This document shows, piece by piece, positions 1 through 9,946 of a stretch of DNA of 64,000 nt (position 1 is its first letter; each line of letters starts with the position of its first letter). A program made the position numbers and the translations under genes. The notes beneath the pieces were generated by a model. That model was not told the origin of the DNA. It saw only the letters and a list, made by a program, of their open reading frames with translations, and did no database searches. The DNA is from Volucribacter psittacicida (lineage in GTDB: Bacteria > Pseudomonadota > Gammaproteobacteria > Enterobacterales > Pasteurellaceae): the NCBI RefSeq assembly GCF_004339025.1, contig NZ_SMFT01000002.1:404733-468732 (forward strand), written 5' to 3'.

Positions 1-1
1 T

Positions 2-64
2 AGTGTAGAAAAACTGCCACCCTTAAAACAACAGCTTATCCGACAAGCCTTGATGTTGGGGTAG
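2..64 (+). CDS. C-terminal end of an unidentified protein (partial)
   Basis: An open frame enters from the left edge and stops with TAG at 62-64. The last residues read roughly KLPPLKQQLIRQALMLG. Twenty residues are too few for me to assign a family. It is treated as coding because the frame is open from the first bases and is followed by an uptake sequence and an intergenic repeat, as is common after genes here. It could also be a chance frame. Confidence 0.4.
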   Translation, partial: SVEKLPPLKQQLIRQALMLG

Positions 65-82
65 GTAATATTGAATCGTAAG

Positions 83-91
83 AAGTGCGGT
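83..91 (+). other. DNA uptake sequence (Hin type)
   Basis: This is the core word AAGTGCGGT, the Haemophilus-type uptake signal word used by competent Pasteurellaceae. It recurs many times across the window on both strands and is the main evidence for the family and clade assignment. Confidence 0.85.
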
Positions 92-114
92 CAAAATTTA
101 TTATTTTTTTGTTT

Positions 115-197
115 TATAGTCGTCCTACTTTAAAATAATAACAAGTTGGAATCTTCAGCATATCACTTTGTCTTATTTTAAATTGGAAACGACTATA
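115..197 (-). repeat. Correia-like intergenic element, copy R1 (internally shortened)
   Basis: The stretch begins TATAGTCGTCC and ends GGAAACGACTATA, so both termini of the repeat family are present. It is 83 bp rather than about 105 bp because the middle is diverged or deleted. It lies between the stop at 64 and the convergent HAD gene. Orientation is given relative to the consensus that starts TATAGTCGTTTCAATTTAAA. Confidence 0.75.
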
Positions 198-210
198 AAT
201 GATTTAAAAA

Positions 211-1026
211 TTAAAGTAGCCCAGCTTTATATAAAAAGTTCGCAATACCATGTTCAGCCACACTCTCAGTAATATAATCAGCTTGTTGCTTTAATTTTTC
301 ATGTGCATTGCCCATGGCAACGCCAACGCCAACTTCTGCTAGCATTTCTATATCATTCAAACCATCGCCAAATGCCATTGCTTGTTGCATATCCAAACCT
401 AGATAATCTAACATCGCACGAATTCCCCTTGCTTTTGAACCAGAAGCATCAAAAATATCAACAGAATCCTCATGCCAGCGTACTGTTTTAACATTTTGCA
501 AAATCTGACTCTCTTCAATAAATTGATCCTGTTGTTGTGGATAAAAAGCAAGCAACTGAAAAATATCGTGATGTAATAAATAATCGGGATCTTGATTTAA
601 TCGATAACTTTTCGTAATAGGATTAAGGGCATTTTCTAGTGCTGAATTAATATTAGATACAAGAATTTCTTGTTGAGTAATAAAAGCATATTCTATTTGA
701 TGTTGCTGAAAAAACTTGGTTAAGCGTAATAGTTCAGCTTTATCAATCGGATATTTTTTGATGATTTTATTTTGGTAGCATACATATTGCCCATTCATGG
801 TTACAAGTGCATCAATATTTTCTTCTTTAATTAATTGTTGTAATACTGGTGGGAAAGCACAGTAAGTTCGCCCTGTGGCAATAGCAGGAATAATACCATT
901 AGCTTTTAATTGTTTAATCGCAGGGCGAATACTGTCAGGTAAATAATCTTGATGTTTTAAATATAATGTGTCGTCAATATCAAAAAAAACAATTTTAATT
1001 TGATCACGGTAATTATTTATTTTCAT
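211..1026 (-). CDS. Cof-type HAD-IIB family hydrolase
   Basis: The 271-residue protein has HAD motif I near the N-terminus (FFDIDDTLY, with both catalytic aspartates) and motif IV near the C-terminus (GDGLNDIEML). The inserted cap of about 100 residues and the overall length fit the Cof/YidA/YbhA subgroup, cytosolic Mg-dependent phosphatases acting on sugar phosphates, flavin mononucleotide, pyridoxal phosphate and similar small substrates. The start is an ATG at 1024-1026 preceded by AGAGGG. The gene stands alone, divergent from yibN. The substrate cannot be read from the sequence. Confidence 0.9.
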   Translation of the reverse strand: MKINNYRDQIKIVFFDIDDTLYLKHQDYLPDSIRPAIKQLKANGIIPAIATGRTYCAFPPVLQQLIKEENIDALVTMNGQYVCYQNKIIKKYPIDKAELLRLTKFFQQHQIEYAFITQQEILVSNINSALENALNPITKSYRLNQDPDYLLHHDIFQLLAFYPQQQDQFIEESQILQNVKTVRWHEDSVDIFDASGSKARGIRAMLDYLGLDMQQAMAFGDGLNDIEMLAEVGVGVAMGNAHEKLKQQADYITESVAEHGIANFLYKAGLL

Positions 1027-1164
1027 TTTTCCCTCTAATTGTACAGTTTTAAGTTAATCCTCACTTTATCATTATAAACGAAGTTATTGTACTTTAATTA
1101 TTAATATGATTAATCTACATTATTACTATTTATAGATCTATAACGATATTCTCAAAATATAACA

Positions 1165-1193
1165 TTGCTCAACAACATAACTAAAGCTATACT
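1165..1193 (+). promoter_or_regulatory. Probable sigma-70 promoter for yibN-secB
   Basis: TTGCTC at 1165-1170 and TATACT at 1188-1193 are separated by 17 bp, and the ATG of yibN follows 32 bp downstream. The match is by eye only. Confidence 0.5.
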
Positions 1194-1225
1194 TAGCACT
1201 TTATGATATTACTTTTGAGAAAAAT

Positions 1226-1669
1226 ATGGAAAATTTAGACTTTGTCACAATGGCGATTGAATTTGCCAAGAATCATACCCTAATGGTAGTTGCTTGGTTT
1301 ACGGTATTTTTTATGGTGATCTATACTTTCTTAAATGCGGCAACAGCGAAATTTAAGATGGTTTCTAATACAGAAATGACGATGTTAATCAATAAAGACA
1401 ATGCGAAAGTGGTTGACTTACGCACGATTGATGAGTTTAAACGTGGTCATATTATTCATAGTTTACAACTTACCCCAAGCGATATTAAAAAACAGAATAT
1501 TGGCAAAATTGAACAGCATAAAGATGTGCCTGTGGTATTAGTAGATACAAGCGGTTTTACTGCCACAGCCTCTGCGAAAGAATTGGTTAAGCAAGGGTTT
1601 CGTCGTGTTTATGTCCTCAAAGAGGGGATTACAGGCTGGCGTAGTGCAAATTTACCATTAGAAAAATAA
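1226..1669 (+). CDS. yibN: Membrane-anchored rhodanese-like protein YibN
   Basis: The 147-residue protein has one N-terminal membrane segment (about residues 17-38) followed by a single rhodanese domain (about 45-142) with the conserved VVDLR and HI patches and the C-terminal GW. It resembles E. coli YibN in layout and lies directly upstream of secB, as in enterics. The expected active-site loop reads VDTSGFTA, and the protein contains no cysteine at all, so sulfur transfer is unlikely. A binding or scaffold role at the inner membrane is more plausible. secB starts 37 bp downstream, so the two are probably co-transcribed. Confidence 0.88.
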   Translation: MENLDFVTMAIEFAKNHTLMVVAWFTVFFMVIYTFLNAATAKFKMVSNTEMTMLINKDNAKVVDLRTIDEFKRGHIIHSLQLTPSDIKKQNIGKIEQHKDVPVVLVDTSGFTATASAKELVKQGFRRVYVLKEGITGWRSANLPLEK

Positions 1670-1706
1670 TCACGTTATCTTATTTATATTCGTTAAGGAG
1701 CAAACA

Positions 1707-2210
1707 ATGACAGAAGAAAATCAAAATGTAGCAGCGGAAACTGAACAAGCTCAGCCTGTATTACAAATTCAACGTATTTATGTGAAAGATGTTTCTTTTG
1801 AAGCCCCAAATTTACCACAAATTTTTCAGCAAGAATGGAAACCTCATCTTAAATTTGATTTAAGCACAGAAACCAATAACTTAGCAGAAGATTTATATGA
1901 AGTTTGTTTAAATATTTCCCTTGAAACCACAATGGAAGATTCACAAGATGTGGCGTTTATTTGTGAAGTAAAACAAGCGGGTGTCTTTACAATTAGTGGT
2001 TTGGATCAAATGCAAATGGCACATTGTTTAACAGCAAAATGCCCTGAAATGTTGTTCCCTTATGCGCGTGAGTTAGTGTCTAGCTTGGTAAATCGTGGTA
2101 CTTTCCCAGCACTTAACCTTTCTCCAGTCAATTTTGATGCGCTGTTTGTTGATTATTTACAACGTCAAGAACAAGCGCAAGCTAATCAAGAAAATAGCGA
2201 AGTCCATTAA
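1707..2210 (+). CDS. secB: Protein-export chaperone SecB
   Basis: The 167-residue protein matches the SecB family over its length ([16 protein letters not shown] near residue 20; [11 protein letters not shown] in the C-terminal half), slightly longer than the 155 of E. coli. SecB is a cytosolic tetramer that keeps presecretory proteins unfolded and hands them to SecA. The start has a GGAG-type site (aaggagcaaaca). It sits in the conserved order yibN-secB-gpsA-cysE, and a hairpin follows before gpsA. Confidence 0.97.
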   Translation: MTEENQNVAAETEQAQPVLQIQRIYVKDVSFEAPNLPQIFQQEWKPHLKFDLSTETNNLAEDLYEVCLNISLETTMEDSQDVAFICEVKQAGVFTISGLDQMQMAHCLTAKCPEMLFPYARELVSSLVNRGTFPALNLSPVNFDALFVDYLQRQEQAQANQENSEVH

Positions 2211-2223
2211 TCCCAAATACCTC

Positions 2224-2252
2224 GTCCGTTTTGTCAAAAACGGACTTCTTTT
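2224..2252 (+). terminator. Rho-independent terminator after secB
   Basis: A 9-bp stem GTCCGTTTT/AAAACGGAC (2224-2232 with 2237-2245) is followed by a T-rich run. It lies in the 60-bp gap between secB and gpsA and may only attenuate transcription into gpsA. Confidence 0.7.
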
Positions 2253-2270
2253 CTTCAATGAGGTGAATGA

Positions 2271-3287
2271 ATGTCGAACACTTATCTCACCACGTCCCCC
2301 ATTACGGTTTTAGGTGCTGGCTCTTATGGTACAGCCTTGGCAATTACCTTTTCTCGCAATGGTTATCCAACCTATTTATGGGGGCATAATCTTCAGCATT
2401 GTCAGCAACTGGTACAACAGCGTGAAAATAGCCAATTTTTGCCTAATATTACGTTTCCTGATGCGTTACATATTGAGGCAGATTTAGCAAAAGCGATTCA
2501 AGTTTCGCGTGATTTATTGATTGTTGTACCTAGTCATGTTTTTGGCGAAGTGATTCAACGTATTCAACCTTATTTAACAGCAGAACATCGTATTGTTTGG
2601 GCAACGAAAGGGTTGGAATCAAATACAGGGCGGTTGCTACAAGATGTCGTTGTGGAACATTTAGGTGAGCAATATCCTCTTGCGGTACTTTCAGGCCCAA
2701 CGTTTGCTAAAGAATTAGCGGAGGGACTTCCTACGGCGATTACTTTAGCGGCTAATAACGAGCAATTCGCCCGAGAATTTCAAGCAAGAATTCATTGTAG
2801 CAAGCATTTTCGTGTTTACCTTAATTCTGATATGGTGGGTGTACAATTAGGGGGTGCCATTAAAAATGTGATTGCGATTGGTGCAGGAATGTCCGATGGT
2901 ATAGGCTTTGGTGCCAATGCAAGAACAGCACTGATTACGCGAGGCATCGCTGAGATTAGCCGTTTAGGCGTATCTCTCGGTGCAAGCCCAAGTACATTTA
3001 TGGGTATGTCAGGTCTTGGAGATTTAGTTTTAACCTGTACCGATAATCAATCGCGTAATCGCCGCTTTGGTTTAATGCTAGGGCAAGGTTTATCTGCTCA
3101 AGCAGCAATGGAAAATATTGGACAAGTGGTAGAAGGTTATCACAATACCAAAGAGGCTTATTTGTTGGCACAACAGCAAGGGGTTGAAATGCCTATCACT
3201 GAACAAATATACCAGGTATTATTTTGTGGTAAAAATGCAAAAGAGGCGGCGATGACTTTATTAGGGCGTGAGAAAAAGGGAGAATAA
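2271..3287 (+). CDS. gpsA: Glycerol-3-phosphate dehydrogenase [NAD(P)+]
   Basis: The 338-residue protein has the N-terminal dinucleotide-binding loop [10 protein letters not shown], the SGPTFAKE motif around residue 142 and the C-terminal domain with NVIAIGAG and the substrate-site GMSGLGDL segment. It reduces dihydroxyacetone phosphate to sn-glycerol 3-phosphate, the precursor of phospholipid made by PlsB, whose gene is also in this window. Length matches the family (339 in E. coli). The start ATG follows a GAGG site. cysE begins 4 bp after the stop. Confidence 0.97.
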   Translation: MSNTYLTTSPITVLGAGSYGTALAITFSRNGYPTYLWGHNLQHCQQLVQQRENSQFLPNITFPDALHIEADLAKAIQVSRDLLIVVPSHVFGEVIQRIQPYLTAEHRIVWATKGLESNTGRLLQDVVVEHLGEQYPLAVLSGPTFAKELAEGLPTAITLAANNEQFAREFQARIHCSKHFRVYLNSDMVGVQLGGAIKNVIAIGAGMSDGIGFGANARTALITRGIAEISRLGVSLGASPSTFMGMSGLGDLVLTCTDNQSRNRRFGLMLGQGLSAQAAMENIGQVVEGYHNTKEAYLLAQQQGVEMPITEQIYQVLFCGKNAKEAAMTLLGREKKGE

Positions 3288-3291
3288 CTTA

Positions 3292-4101
3292 ATGACATCG
3301 GTACAACGAGAAACTGTTTGGCAAAATATTCATCAAGAAGCAAAAATTCTGGCAGAAAATGAACCTATGTTAGCCAGCTTTTTCCATGCCACCATTTTAA
3401 AACATCAATGTTTAGGTGGAGCATTAAGTTATATTCTTGCTAATAAATTGTCTAATGCCATTATGCCTGCCATTGCCTTAAAAGAGATTATTGAGGAGGC
3501 CTATTTCGCCGAACCTAATATTATTGAAAGTGCTGCTTATGATATAAATGCAGTACGTTCAAGAGATCCAGCGGTTGAACTTTGGTCAACCCCTTTACTT
3601 TACTTAAAAGGTTTTCACGCTTTGCAAAGCTATCGTGTTACCCATTACTTATGGAAGCAAGGACGTAAAGCCCTTGCCCTTTACTTGCAAAATGAAATAT
3701 CCGTGGCTTTTGATGTAGATATTCACCCCGCAGCCCAAATTGGGCATGGTATTATGTTCGACCATGCCACAGGGATTGTGGTAGGGGAAACCTCTGTAAT
3801 AGAAAATGACGTCTCTATTTTACAAGGCGTAACCCTAGGCGGTACAGGCAAAGAATGTGGCGATCGTCACCCTAAAATCCGTGAGGGGGTAATGATTGGT
3901 GCAGGCGCAAAAATCTTAGGTAACATTGAGGTTGGGCGTTATGCCAAAATTGGGGCAAATTCTGTTGTTTTACAAGCTGTGCCAGAGTCTGCAACCGCAG
4001 CTGGCGTGCCTGCACGTATTATTAGCCATAATCAAGCGGAAAAACCCGCATTTGAAATGAATCAATATTTTATTGAAACCGATGAAGCATTGAATATTTA
4101 A
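3292..4101 (+). CDS. cysE: Serine O-acetyltransferase
   Basis: The product is 269 residues long, with an alpha-helical N-terminal domain and a C-terminal left-handed beta-helix of hexapeptide repeats (HPAAQIGHGIMFDHATGIVVGE and following). CysE acetylates serine for cysteine synthesis. ATG at 3292 is chosen over an in-frame GTG at 3268 because it has an AGGGAG site and avoids overlap with gpsA. It is the last gene of the yibN-secB-gpsA-cysE run, with hslO 17 bp downstream. Confidence 0.96.
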   Translation: MTSVQRETVWQNIHQEAKILAENEPMLASFFHATILKHQCLGGALSYILANKLSNAIMPAIALKEIIEEAYFAEPNIIESAAYDINAVRSRDPAVELWSTPLLYLKGFHALQSYRVTHYLWKQGRKALALYLQNEISVAFDVDIHPAAQIGHGIMFDHATGIVVGETSVIENDVSILQGVTLGGTGKECGDRHPKIREGVMIGAGAKILGNIEVGRYAKIGANSVVLQAVPESATAAGVPARIISHNQAEKPAFEMNQYFIETDEALNI

Positions 4102-4118
4102 TGATTTAGGAAAAAAGA

Positions 4119-4994
4119 ATGAAAGAAGAACAATATCAACAAGATAACGACAAATTATATCGATACCTCTTTAAAGATCGTGCCGTACGTGGTGAATGGG
4201 TGCGTTTAAATCAAACCTTTACAGACACATTAAACACCCATCAGTATCCAAAGCCCGTACAACATTTACTCGGCGAGATGATGGTTGCCACCAGTTTATT
4301 AACGGCAACCTTAAAATTTAAAGGCGCCATTACAGTACAAATTCAAGGCGAAGGGCCGCTAAAACTGGCAGTTGTCAATGGTACCGATCAACAACAATTA
4401 CGAGCTTTAGCCAGAGTAGAAGGTGAAATCACTCATGATATGACTCTCGCAGAAATGGTAGGAAAAGCGGTATTAGTTATTTCAATTATTCCTACGGAGG
4501 GCGAGCGTTATCAAGGTATTATTAGCCTTGATAAGCCAACCTTAACTGAATGTATTGAGGATTATTTTATTCGCTCAGAACAATTACAAACTCAACTGAT
4601 TATTCGTTCGGGGGAAATAGAAGGTCAAGCTGTAGCAGCAGGAATGTTATTACAAATTATGCCTGATGGTTTGGGGCATGAACAAGATTTTGAACACCTT
4701 GCAACATTAACTGCAACGGTCAAAGAAGAAGAATTATTTACATTATCTGCCGAGCAATTACTATATTGCTTGTACCATGAAGAAACCGTTGAAATTTTTC
4801 CTGCACAAACCTTACATTTCCATTGTGGCTGTTCTCAACAACGTTCTGGGGCCGCATTATTGCTCTTATCAGAACAAGAAATCGAAGAAATTTTAGCCGA
4901 GCATCAAGGTACCATTGATATGCAATGCGAATGTTGCGGCACACATTATCTTTTCAATAAAACCACCATTGACCAGCTTAAAGCAACGAATTAA
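4119..4994 (+). CDS. hslO: Redox-regulated chaperone Hsp33
   Basis: The 291-residue protein has the Hsp33 N-terminal domain (YRYLFKDRAVRGE near residue 13) and the C-terminal zinc switch: a CGC pair near residue 233 and a QCECCG stretch near 268, together giving the CxC and CxxC ligands. Oxidation of these cysteines activates the holdase. It lies between cysE and glmU with short gaps and shares their strand. Length is as expected (292 in E. coli). Confidence 0.96.
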   Translation: MKEEQYQQDNDKLYRYLFKDRAVRGEWVRLNQTFTDTLNTHQYPKPVQHLLGEMMVATSLLTATLKFKGAITVQIQGEGPLKLAVVNGTDQQQLRALARVEGEITHDMTLAEMVGKAVLVISIIPTEGERYQGIISLDKPTLTECIEDYFIRSEQLQTQLIIRSGEIEGQAVAAGMLLQIMPDGLGHEQDFEHLATLTATVKEEELFTLSAEQLLYCLYHEETVEIFPAQTLHFHCGCSQQRSGAALLLLSEQEIEEILAEHQGTIDMQCECCGTHYLFNKTTIDQLKATN

Positions 4995-5007
4995 GTGAGG
5001 AATCATA

Positions 5008-6396
5008 ATGACAAACACACAATTTCACTCTCCCCTTAGTGTCGTTATCTTAGCGGCGGGAAAAGGAACAAGAATGTACTCCGATCTCCCTAAGGTATTA
5101 CATACTATTGCTGGTAAAGCAATGGTTCAACACGTTATCGATACGGCGAAAAAACTGAATGCACAAAATATTCATCTCATTTATGGGCATGGTGGCGAAG
5201 TAATGCAAAAGCATTTACAAGACCAGCCTGTGAATTGGGTTTATCAAGCGGAGCAATTAGGTACAGGGCATGCTATGCAACAAGCCTCACCTTTTTTCCA
5301 AGATAATGAAAATATTTTAATGCTTTATGGCGATACCCCTCTTATTAGTCAACACACCTTAACCCGATTGATTGAGGCAAAACCTGAAAAGGGTATTGCA
5401 TTATTAACTGTTAAACTGGCTGATCCTACTGGCTACGGACGTATTTTACGCCAAAATGAAAAAGTCATTGGTATTGTCGAACAAAAAGATGCCAACGATG
5501 AACAACGCCAAATTCAAGAAGTCAATACCGGCGTGATGGTGTCTGACGGAGCTAGCTTCAAAAAATGGCTTGCCAAATTAGAAAACAATAATGCTCAAGG
5601 CGAATATTATATGACCGATGTTATTGGTTTAGCTCATCAAGAGGGTTGCCCAATCGTTGCAGTACAAGCAGAAGATATTTTAGAAGTAGAAGGGGCTAAC
5701 AACCGTTTACAATTAGCGAAATTAGAACGCTATTACCAACGCAAACAAGCACAAAATTTATTACTTGCTGGCGTCATGTTACGGGATCCTGAACGCTTTG
5801 ATTTACGTGGTGAGCTATATCATGGTAAAGATGTAGAAATCGATGCCAATGTTATTATCGAAGGCAAAGTGCGGTTAGGAAATCACGTAAAAATTGGAGC
5901 AGGTTGCGTTTTAAAAGATTGCGACATTGCCGATGGCGTAGAAATAAAACCTTATTCCGTGATTGAACAAGCTAAAGTGGATCACCACGCCATTATCGGA
6001 CCATTCTCACGTTTACGTCCCGGCGCAGAATTAGGCGCAGAAACTCATGTGGGTAACTTTGTAGAAATTAAAAAATCCTCGATTGCACAAGGCTCAAAAG
6101 TCAATCACCTTGCCTATATTGGCGATAGTGAAATTGGGCGTCAATGCAATATTGGAGCAGGCGTAATTACTTGCAATTATGATGGTGCAAACAAATTTAA
6201 AACCATTATTGGCGATAATGTTTTTGTAGGCTCAGATAGCCAATTAGTCGCCCCTGTTGAAATAGAAAACGGCGCAACCATAGGCGCAGGCTCAACAATC
6301 ACTAAAAAGATTAACGCCAATGAATTAGTCATCACAAGGGTGCCACAACGTCATATTAAAAACTGGCAACGCCCGCAGAAAAAAAATAAGGTGTAA
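5008..6396 (+). CDS. glmU: Bifunctional GlmU: glucosamine-1-phosphate acetyltransferase / uridylyltransferase
   Basis: The 462-residue protein starts with the nucleotidyltransferase signature (LAAGKGTRM at about residue 16) and ends with a beta-helix acetyltransferase domain with hexapeptide repeats ([20 protein letters not shown] region). It makes UDP-N-acetylglucosamine for peptidoglycan and lipopolysaccharide. The final codon GTG and the stop TAA lie inside a repeated insertion-sequence end (GGTGTAATGG, from 6390), so the native C-terminus may have been altered by one or a few residues. Confidence 0.97.
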   Translation: MTNTQFHSPLSVVILAAGKGTRMYSDLPKVLHTIAGKAMVQHVIDTAKKLNAQNIHLIYGHGGEVMQKHLQDQPVNWVYQAEQLGTGHAMQQASPFFQDNENILMLYGDTPLISQHTLTRLIEAKPEKGIALLTVKLADPTGYGRILRQNEKVIGIVEQKDANDEQRQIQEVNTGVMVSDGASFKKWLAKLENNNAQGEYYMTDVIGLAHQEGCPIVAVQAEDILEVEGANNRLQLAKLERYYQRKQAQNLLLAGVMLRDPERFDLRGELYHGKDVEIDANVIIEGKVRLGNHVKIGAGCVLKDCDIADGVEIKPYSVIEQAKVDHHAIIGPFSRLRPGAELGAETHVGNFVEIKKSSIAQGSKVNHLAYIGDSEIGRQCNIGAGVITCNYDGANKFKTIIGDNVFVGSDSQLVAPVEIENGATIGAGSTITKKINANELVITRVPQRHIKNWQRPQKKNKV

Positions 6397-6486
6397 TGGA
6401 CAAAAGAGTTGCTAATAATAATTTTCTCAAATTATTAGCAGCTCTTTTTATTTAAAAAACCTTTATAAACATGAACTTACGTTTTA
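6390..6486 (-). mobile_element. Relic of an insertion-sequence end, with embedded terminator hairpin
   Basis: From GGTGTAATGG at 6390 about 95 bp match, nearly base for base, the reverse complement of 55932-56023, the 3' end of a degenerate transposase gene. On the minus strand it still carries the tail of that transposase frame. It contains a strong imperfect palindrome (6403-6419 with 6431-6447) followed by Ts on the plus strand, which can terminate glmU; the opposite side serves mfd less clearly. No transposase remains here. Confidence 0.7.
6403..6453 (+). terminator. Terminator downstream of glmU, within IS relic
   Basis: A 17-bp stem with one G-T pair (AAAGAGTTGCTAATAAT with ATTATTAGCAGCTCTTT) is followed by TTTATTT. 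The same hairpin occurs at 55976-56006, so it came with the insertion sequence. Confidence 0.7.
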
Positions 6487-6502
6487 CACTTATCACTTTA
6501 CC

Positions 6503-9500
6503 TTATTTAGACACCAACTCCCCCACTAACTCCCAGACAAAATCTATTCTGGCTTGATGATTGTCAAATTTTTGTTGGAATTTGAATTTTGTTGGGCCGT
6601 CAAATTTATAAACCTGTGGCTGTTGTTGGATTAATGCGATCAATTTTGATGGATCCAGTTCTGCATTAGGGGCAAATTCAATAAATCCGCCTTGTTCGCT
6701 TGTTTCTATGCGTACGATATGTAGAGGTTTCGCTTTTAGGCGTAAACTCGCAATGCGTAATAAATTTGCGGTGGCTGGTGGTAATTGTCCAAAGCGGTCG
6801 ATTAATTCCACTTTGAGTTCATCAAGTATTTGTTGATTTTCTGCGCCTGCAATACGTTTATAAAAAGATAAACGCATATTAACATCGCCGAGATAATCTT
6901 CGGGCAGTAGAGCTGGAATATGAAGATCAATATCCAGTTGATGACTTTGGGTGAGTTCTTCTAGGCTTGGTTCTTTTCCTTCTTTTAGGCTGTTGACCGC
7001 TTTTTCAAGTAATTCCATATAAAGAGAAAAACCGATACTTTCTATTTGTCCGCTTTGTTCTGAGCCGAGCAATTCCCCTGCGCCTCGAATTTCTAAATCG
7101 TGAGTCGCCAAGATAAAACCTGCTCCGAGGTTGTCGAGGTTTTCTAGTGCTTCTAAGCGTTTTTGTGCATCTTTGGTCATCAATTTTGGCGGTGGCGTTA
7201 ATAAATAAGCATAGGCTTGATGATGTGATCGTCCTACTCGCCCACGTAATTGGTGTAATTGTGCTAAACCAAAATGATCCGCTCGTTCAATAATAATAGT
7301 GTTAGCGGTAGGAACATCAATACCTGTTTCAATAATGGTTGAACAGACTAGTAGGTTAAAGCGTTGATGATAGAAATCAGACATCACTTTTTCTAGCTCA
7401 CGTTCACGCATTTGCCCATGCCCAATGGTAATGCGAGCCTCTGGCACAAGTGCGGTCAGTTTTTCGGCACATTTTTCAATGCTGGCTACATCATTATGTA
7501 AATAATATACCTGTCCGCCCCGCAAGATTTCACGCAAAATCGCTTCTCGGATAAGGCTATCATTATGCTGACGTACAAAGGTTTTAATGGTTAAACGGCG
7601 AGCGGGTGGCGTGGAAATAATGGAAAGATCACGAATACCATTCATTGCCATATTGAGGGTGCGTGGGATTGGTGTGGCGGTCAAGGTAAGAATATCAATA
7701 TTACTGCGTAATTGTTTAATTTGCTCTTTTTGACGTACTCCAAAACGATGTTCTTCATCAATAATTAATAAACCGAGATCGCTAAATTTGACGTCAGGCT
7801 GAATTAATTTGTGGGTACCAATAAGCACATCAATTTTTCCTTCCGCTAAATCTTGTAGTACTTGTTTTTGTTGTTTCGCGGTTTTAAAACGCGATAGCAT
7901 TTCAACATTCACAGGTAAATTGGCGAAACGATCTTTGAAGTTATCATAATGTTGTTGTGCTAATAACGTGGTAGGCACTAACACAGCCACTTGTTTACTG
8001 TTCATAATGGCTAAAAAGGCGGCTCGCATTGCCACTTCAGTTTTTCCAAACCCCACATCACCACAAACCAAACGATCCATAGCTTTAGCTTGGCACATAT
8101 CAGAAATCACGGCATTAATTGCCATTTCCTGATCATAGGTTTCTTCAAAAGGGAAGGTGGCAGCAAATTTTTGATATTCTTCTCGATCATAATGAAAGGC
8201 GAAGCCTTGATGTGCTTCACGTTTGGCATAAACATCAAGTAATTCCGCGGCAACATCACGAATTTTTTCCGCAGCTTTTTGTCTTGCTTTAACCCAAGCA
8301 TCACTGCCCAATTTATGCAAGGGTGCCGTATCTTCATCGCCACCCACATAACGGCTAATGACGTGCAAGGAAGAAACTGGCACATATAATTTCGCCTCAT
8401 TGGCATAGCTTAATAATAAAAACTCTGCTTGAATCCCCCCATTTTCTAAGCTGACTAGTCCGCCATAACGCCCTACCCCATGATCTAAATGGACAACAGG
8501 TTGCCCTATTTTTAATTCGGCGAGATTGCGAATAAGGGTATCGGGGTTAAGATTTTTTTGTTTTTGACGCTGGCGTTGTTGGACACGTTCGCCTAATAAT
8601 TCTTGTTCGCTGATAATCGCCAGTTGTTCATCAATAATAAAACCCCGTTCAAGGGAGCTTACCCATAGGCTTTGCGAATGTTGCAGGCTTTCTGTTACCT
8701 GTTGAATTTGTTGTGGCTTGAGCTTTAAAGGCTTAAGTAAATCCAATAAGGTTTCACGCCGTCCTTCCGTTTCTACGCTGAACAAAATGGGCAAATGAAT
8801 TTGTTCAATAAATTGGCGTAATGGTTGTAATGGCTCTTTGTGCTGTACTTGAATCCTTAACTCAGGTAAAGCTCGGATCGGTAAATTTTGTTGTTTCGCT
8901 GAGCTGGATAATGTTTGTTCTGTTAAGGTTAAACGTGGATATTGTTTAAATTGATGATGAATTTCATCAATTTTTAACCAAAGCTGTGAGGGGGGCAATA
9001 AGGGACGCATAGGATCGACGGAATAATTGTCAAATCGCCCTTGTGCATCTTGGTAAAAACGTTCTGCTTGCGAGGCATTATCCATAAAATCAATTAACAA
9101 AGTTTGCTCAGGCAAATAGTCAAATAGAGTCGCCATTTCGTCAAAAAAGAGAGGTTGCCAATATTCGATACCAGCCGCCAAGGTGCCTTTGCTAACTTGT
9201 TGATAAATATGTTCAGGATCGCGACGAATTTCCGCAAAGGTTTCGCGGAATTTGGTGCGAAAATGCTCAATACCTTTGCTATCTGTGGGAAATTCGTGAG
9301 CGGGTAATAAATTAACTTGCTCAATTTCCGTTAAACTGCGTTGATTATCCAGATTGAAGGTGCGAATGGAGTCAATTTCATCATCAAAAAAATCTAAGCG
9401 AAAAGGCACCGCACTTCCCATTGGAAATAAATCGAGCAATGCTCCTCGCACTGCATATTCGCCATGTTCTAAAACTTGTTCAACCGCACGATAGCCTGCG

Positions 9501-9940
9501 TTTTCTAGCTGTAAACGTAATTTATCAAGATTAAAACGATCCCCTTTTTTAATCAAAAGAACATTGTGTTGTAAAAATTCTGGTGGGCATAGCCGTTGCA
9601 TTAAAGTGGTAATGGGTAAGACCACAATGCTTGGTTGTTGATAATGTTGCAATTCAAATAAGGTGCGTAAACGCGTGGAAATAATGTCTTGATGAGGCGA
9701 AAAATTATCATAAGGCAAGGTTTCCCAATCAGGGAAGAAACGCACAGGAAGTGCGGTCAATTCTGATAAAATTTTTTCTAAACGCACCGCACTTCTGGTA
9801 TCAGGGCTAACAACCAATGTTAAACCTTGATGTTGTTGAGCAATTTCAGCAATGGCAAAACTGTCTGCACCTGCTAAGACGTTACCAAGTCGTTTATGAT
9901 CGGCTTTTTGGCTTGGAAGATGAAGATTAAAATAGTTCAT
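6503..9940 (-). CDS. mfd: Transcription-repair coupling factor
   Basis: The 1145-residue protein has the Mfd domain order: UvrB-like N-terminal region, RNA-polymerase interaction domain, SF2 translocase with Walker A (GDVGFGKTE), DEEH box (IIDEEHRFG), TATPIPRTL motif and QLRGRVGRS motif VI, then the TRCF C-terminal domain. It removes stalled RNA polymerase and recruits UvrA. Length matches E. coli (1148). Two uptake words lie inside the coding sequence (9749 and 9786). It is convergent with glmU, and ycjF ends 6 bp upstream of its start. Confidence 0.98.
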   Translation of the reverse strand: MNYFNLHLPSQKADHKRLGNVLAGADSFAIAEIAQQHQGLTLVVSPDTRSAVRLEKILSELTALPVRFFPDWETLPYDNFSPHQDIISTRLRTLFELQHYQQPSIVVLPITTLMQRLCPPEFLQHNVLLIKKGDRFNLDKLRLQLENAGYRAVEQVLEHGEYAVRGALLDLFPMGSAVPFRLDFFDDEIDSIRTFNLDNQRSLTEIEQVNLLPAHEFPTDSKGIEHFRTKFRETFAEIRRDPEHIYQQVSKGTLAAGIEYWQPLFFDEMATLFDYLPEQTLLIDFMDNASQAERFYQDAQGRFDNYSVDPMRPLLPPSQLWLKIDEIHHQFKQYPRLTLTEQTLSSSAKQQNLPIRALPELRIQVQHKEPLQPLRQFIEQIHLPILFSVETEGRRETLLDLLKPLKLKPQQIQQVTESLQHSQSLWVSSLERGFIIDEQLAIISEQELLGERVQQRQRQKQKNLNPDTLIRNLAELKIGQPVVHLDHGVGRYGGLVSLENGGIQAEFLLLSYANEAKLYVPVSSLHVISRYVGGDEDTAPLHKLGSDAWVKARQKAAEKIRDVAAELLDVYAKREAHQGFAFHYDREEYQKFAATFPFEETYDQEMAINAVISDMCQAKAMDRLVCGDVGFGKTEVAMRAAFLAIMNSKQVAVLVPTTLLAQQHYDNFKDRFANLPVNVEMLSRFKTAKQQKQVLQDLAEGKIDVLIGTHKLIQPDVKFSDLGLLIIDEEHRFGVRQKEQIKQLRSNIDILTLTATPIPRTLNMAMNGIRDLSIISTPPARRLTIKTFVRQHNDSLIREAILREILRGGQVYYLHNDVASIEKCAEKLTALVPEARITIGHGQMRERELEKVMSDFYHQRFNLLVCSTIIETGIDVPTANTIIIERADHFGLAQLHQLRGRVGRSHHQAYAYLLTPPPKLMTKDAQKRLEALENLDNLGAGFILATHDLEIRGAGELLGSEQSGQIESIGFSLYMELLEKAVNSLKEGKEPSLEELTQSHQLDIDLHIPALLPEDYLGDVNMRLSFYKRIAGAENQQILDELKVELIDRFGQLPPATANLLRIASLRLKAKPLHIVRIETSEQGGFIEFAPNAELDPSKLIALIQQQPQVYKFDGPTKFKFQQKFDNHQARIDFVWELVGELVSK

Positions 9941-9946
9941 AATTTA

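Noticed and set aside
3268..3291. Extended cysE start (GTG)
   Set aside because: It overlaps gpsA and adds non-conserved residues; the ATG at 3292 has the better ribosome site.
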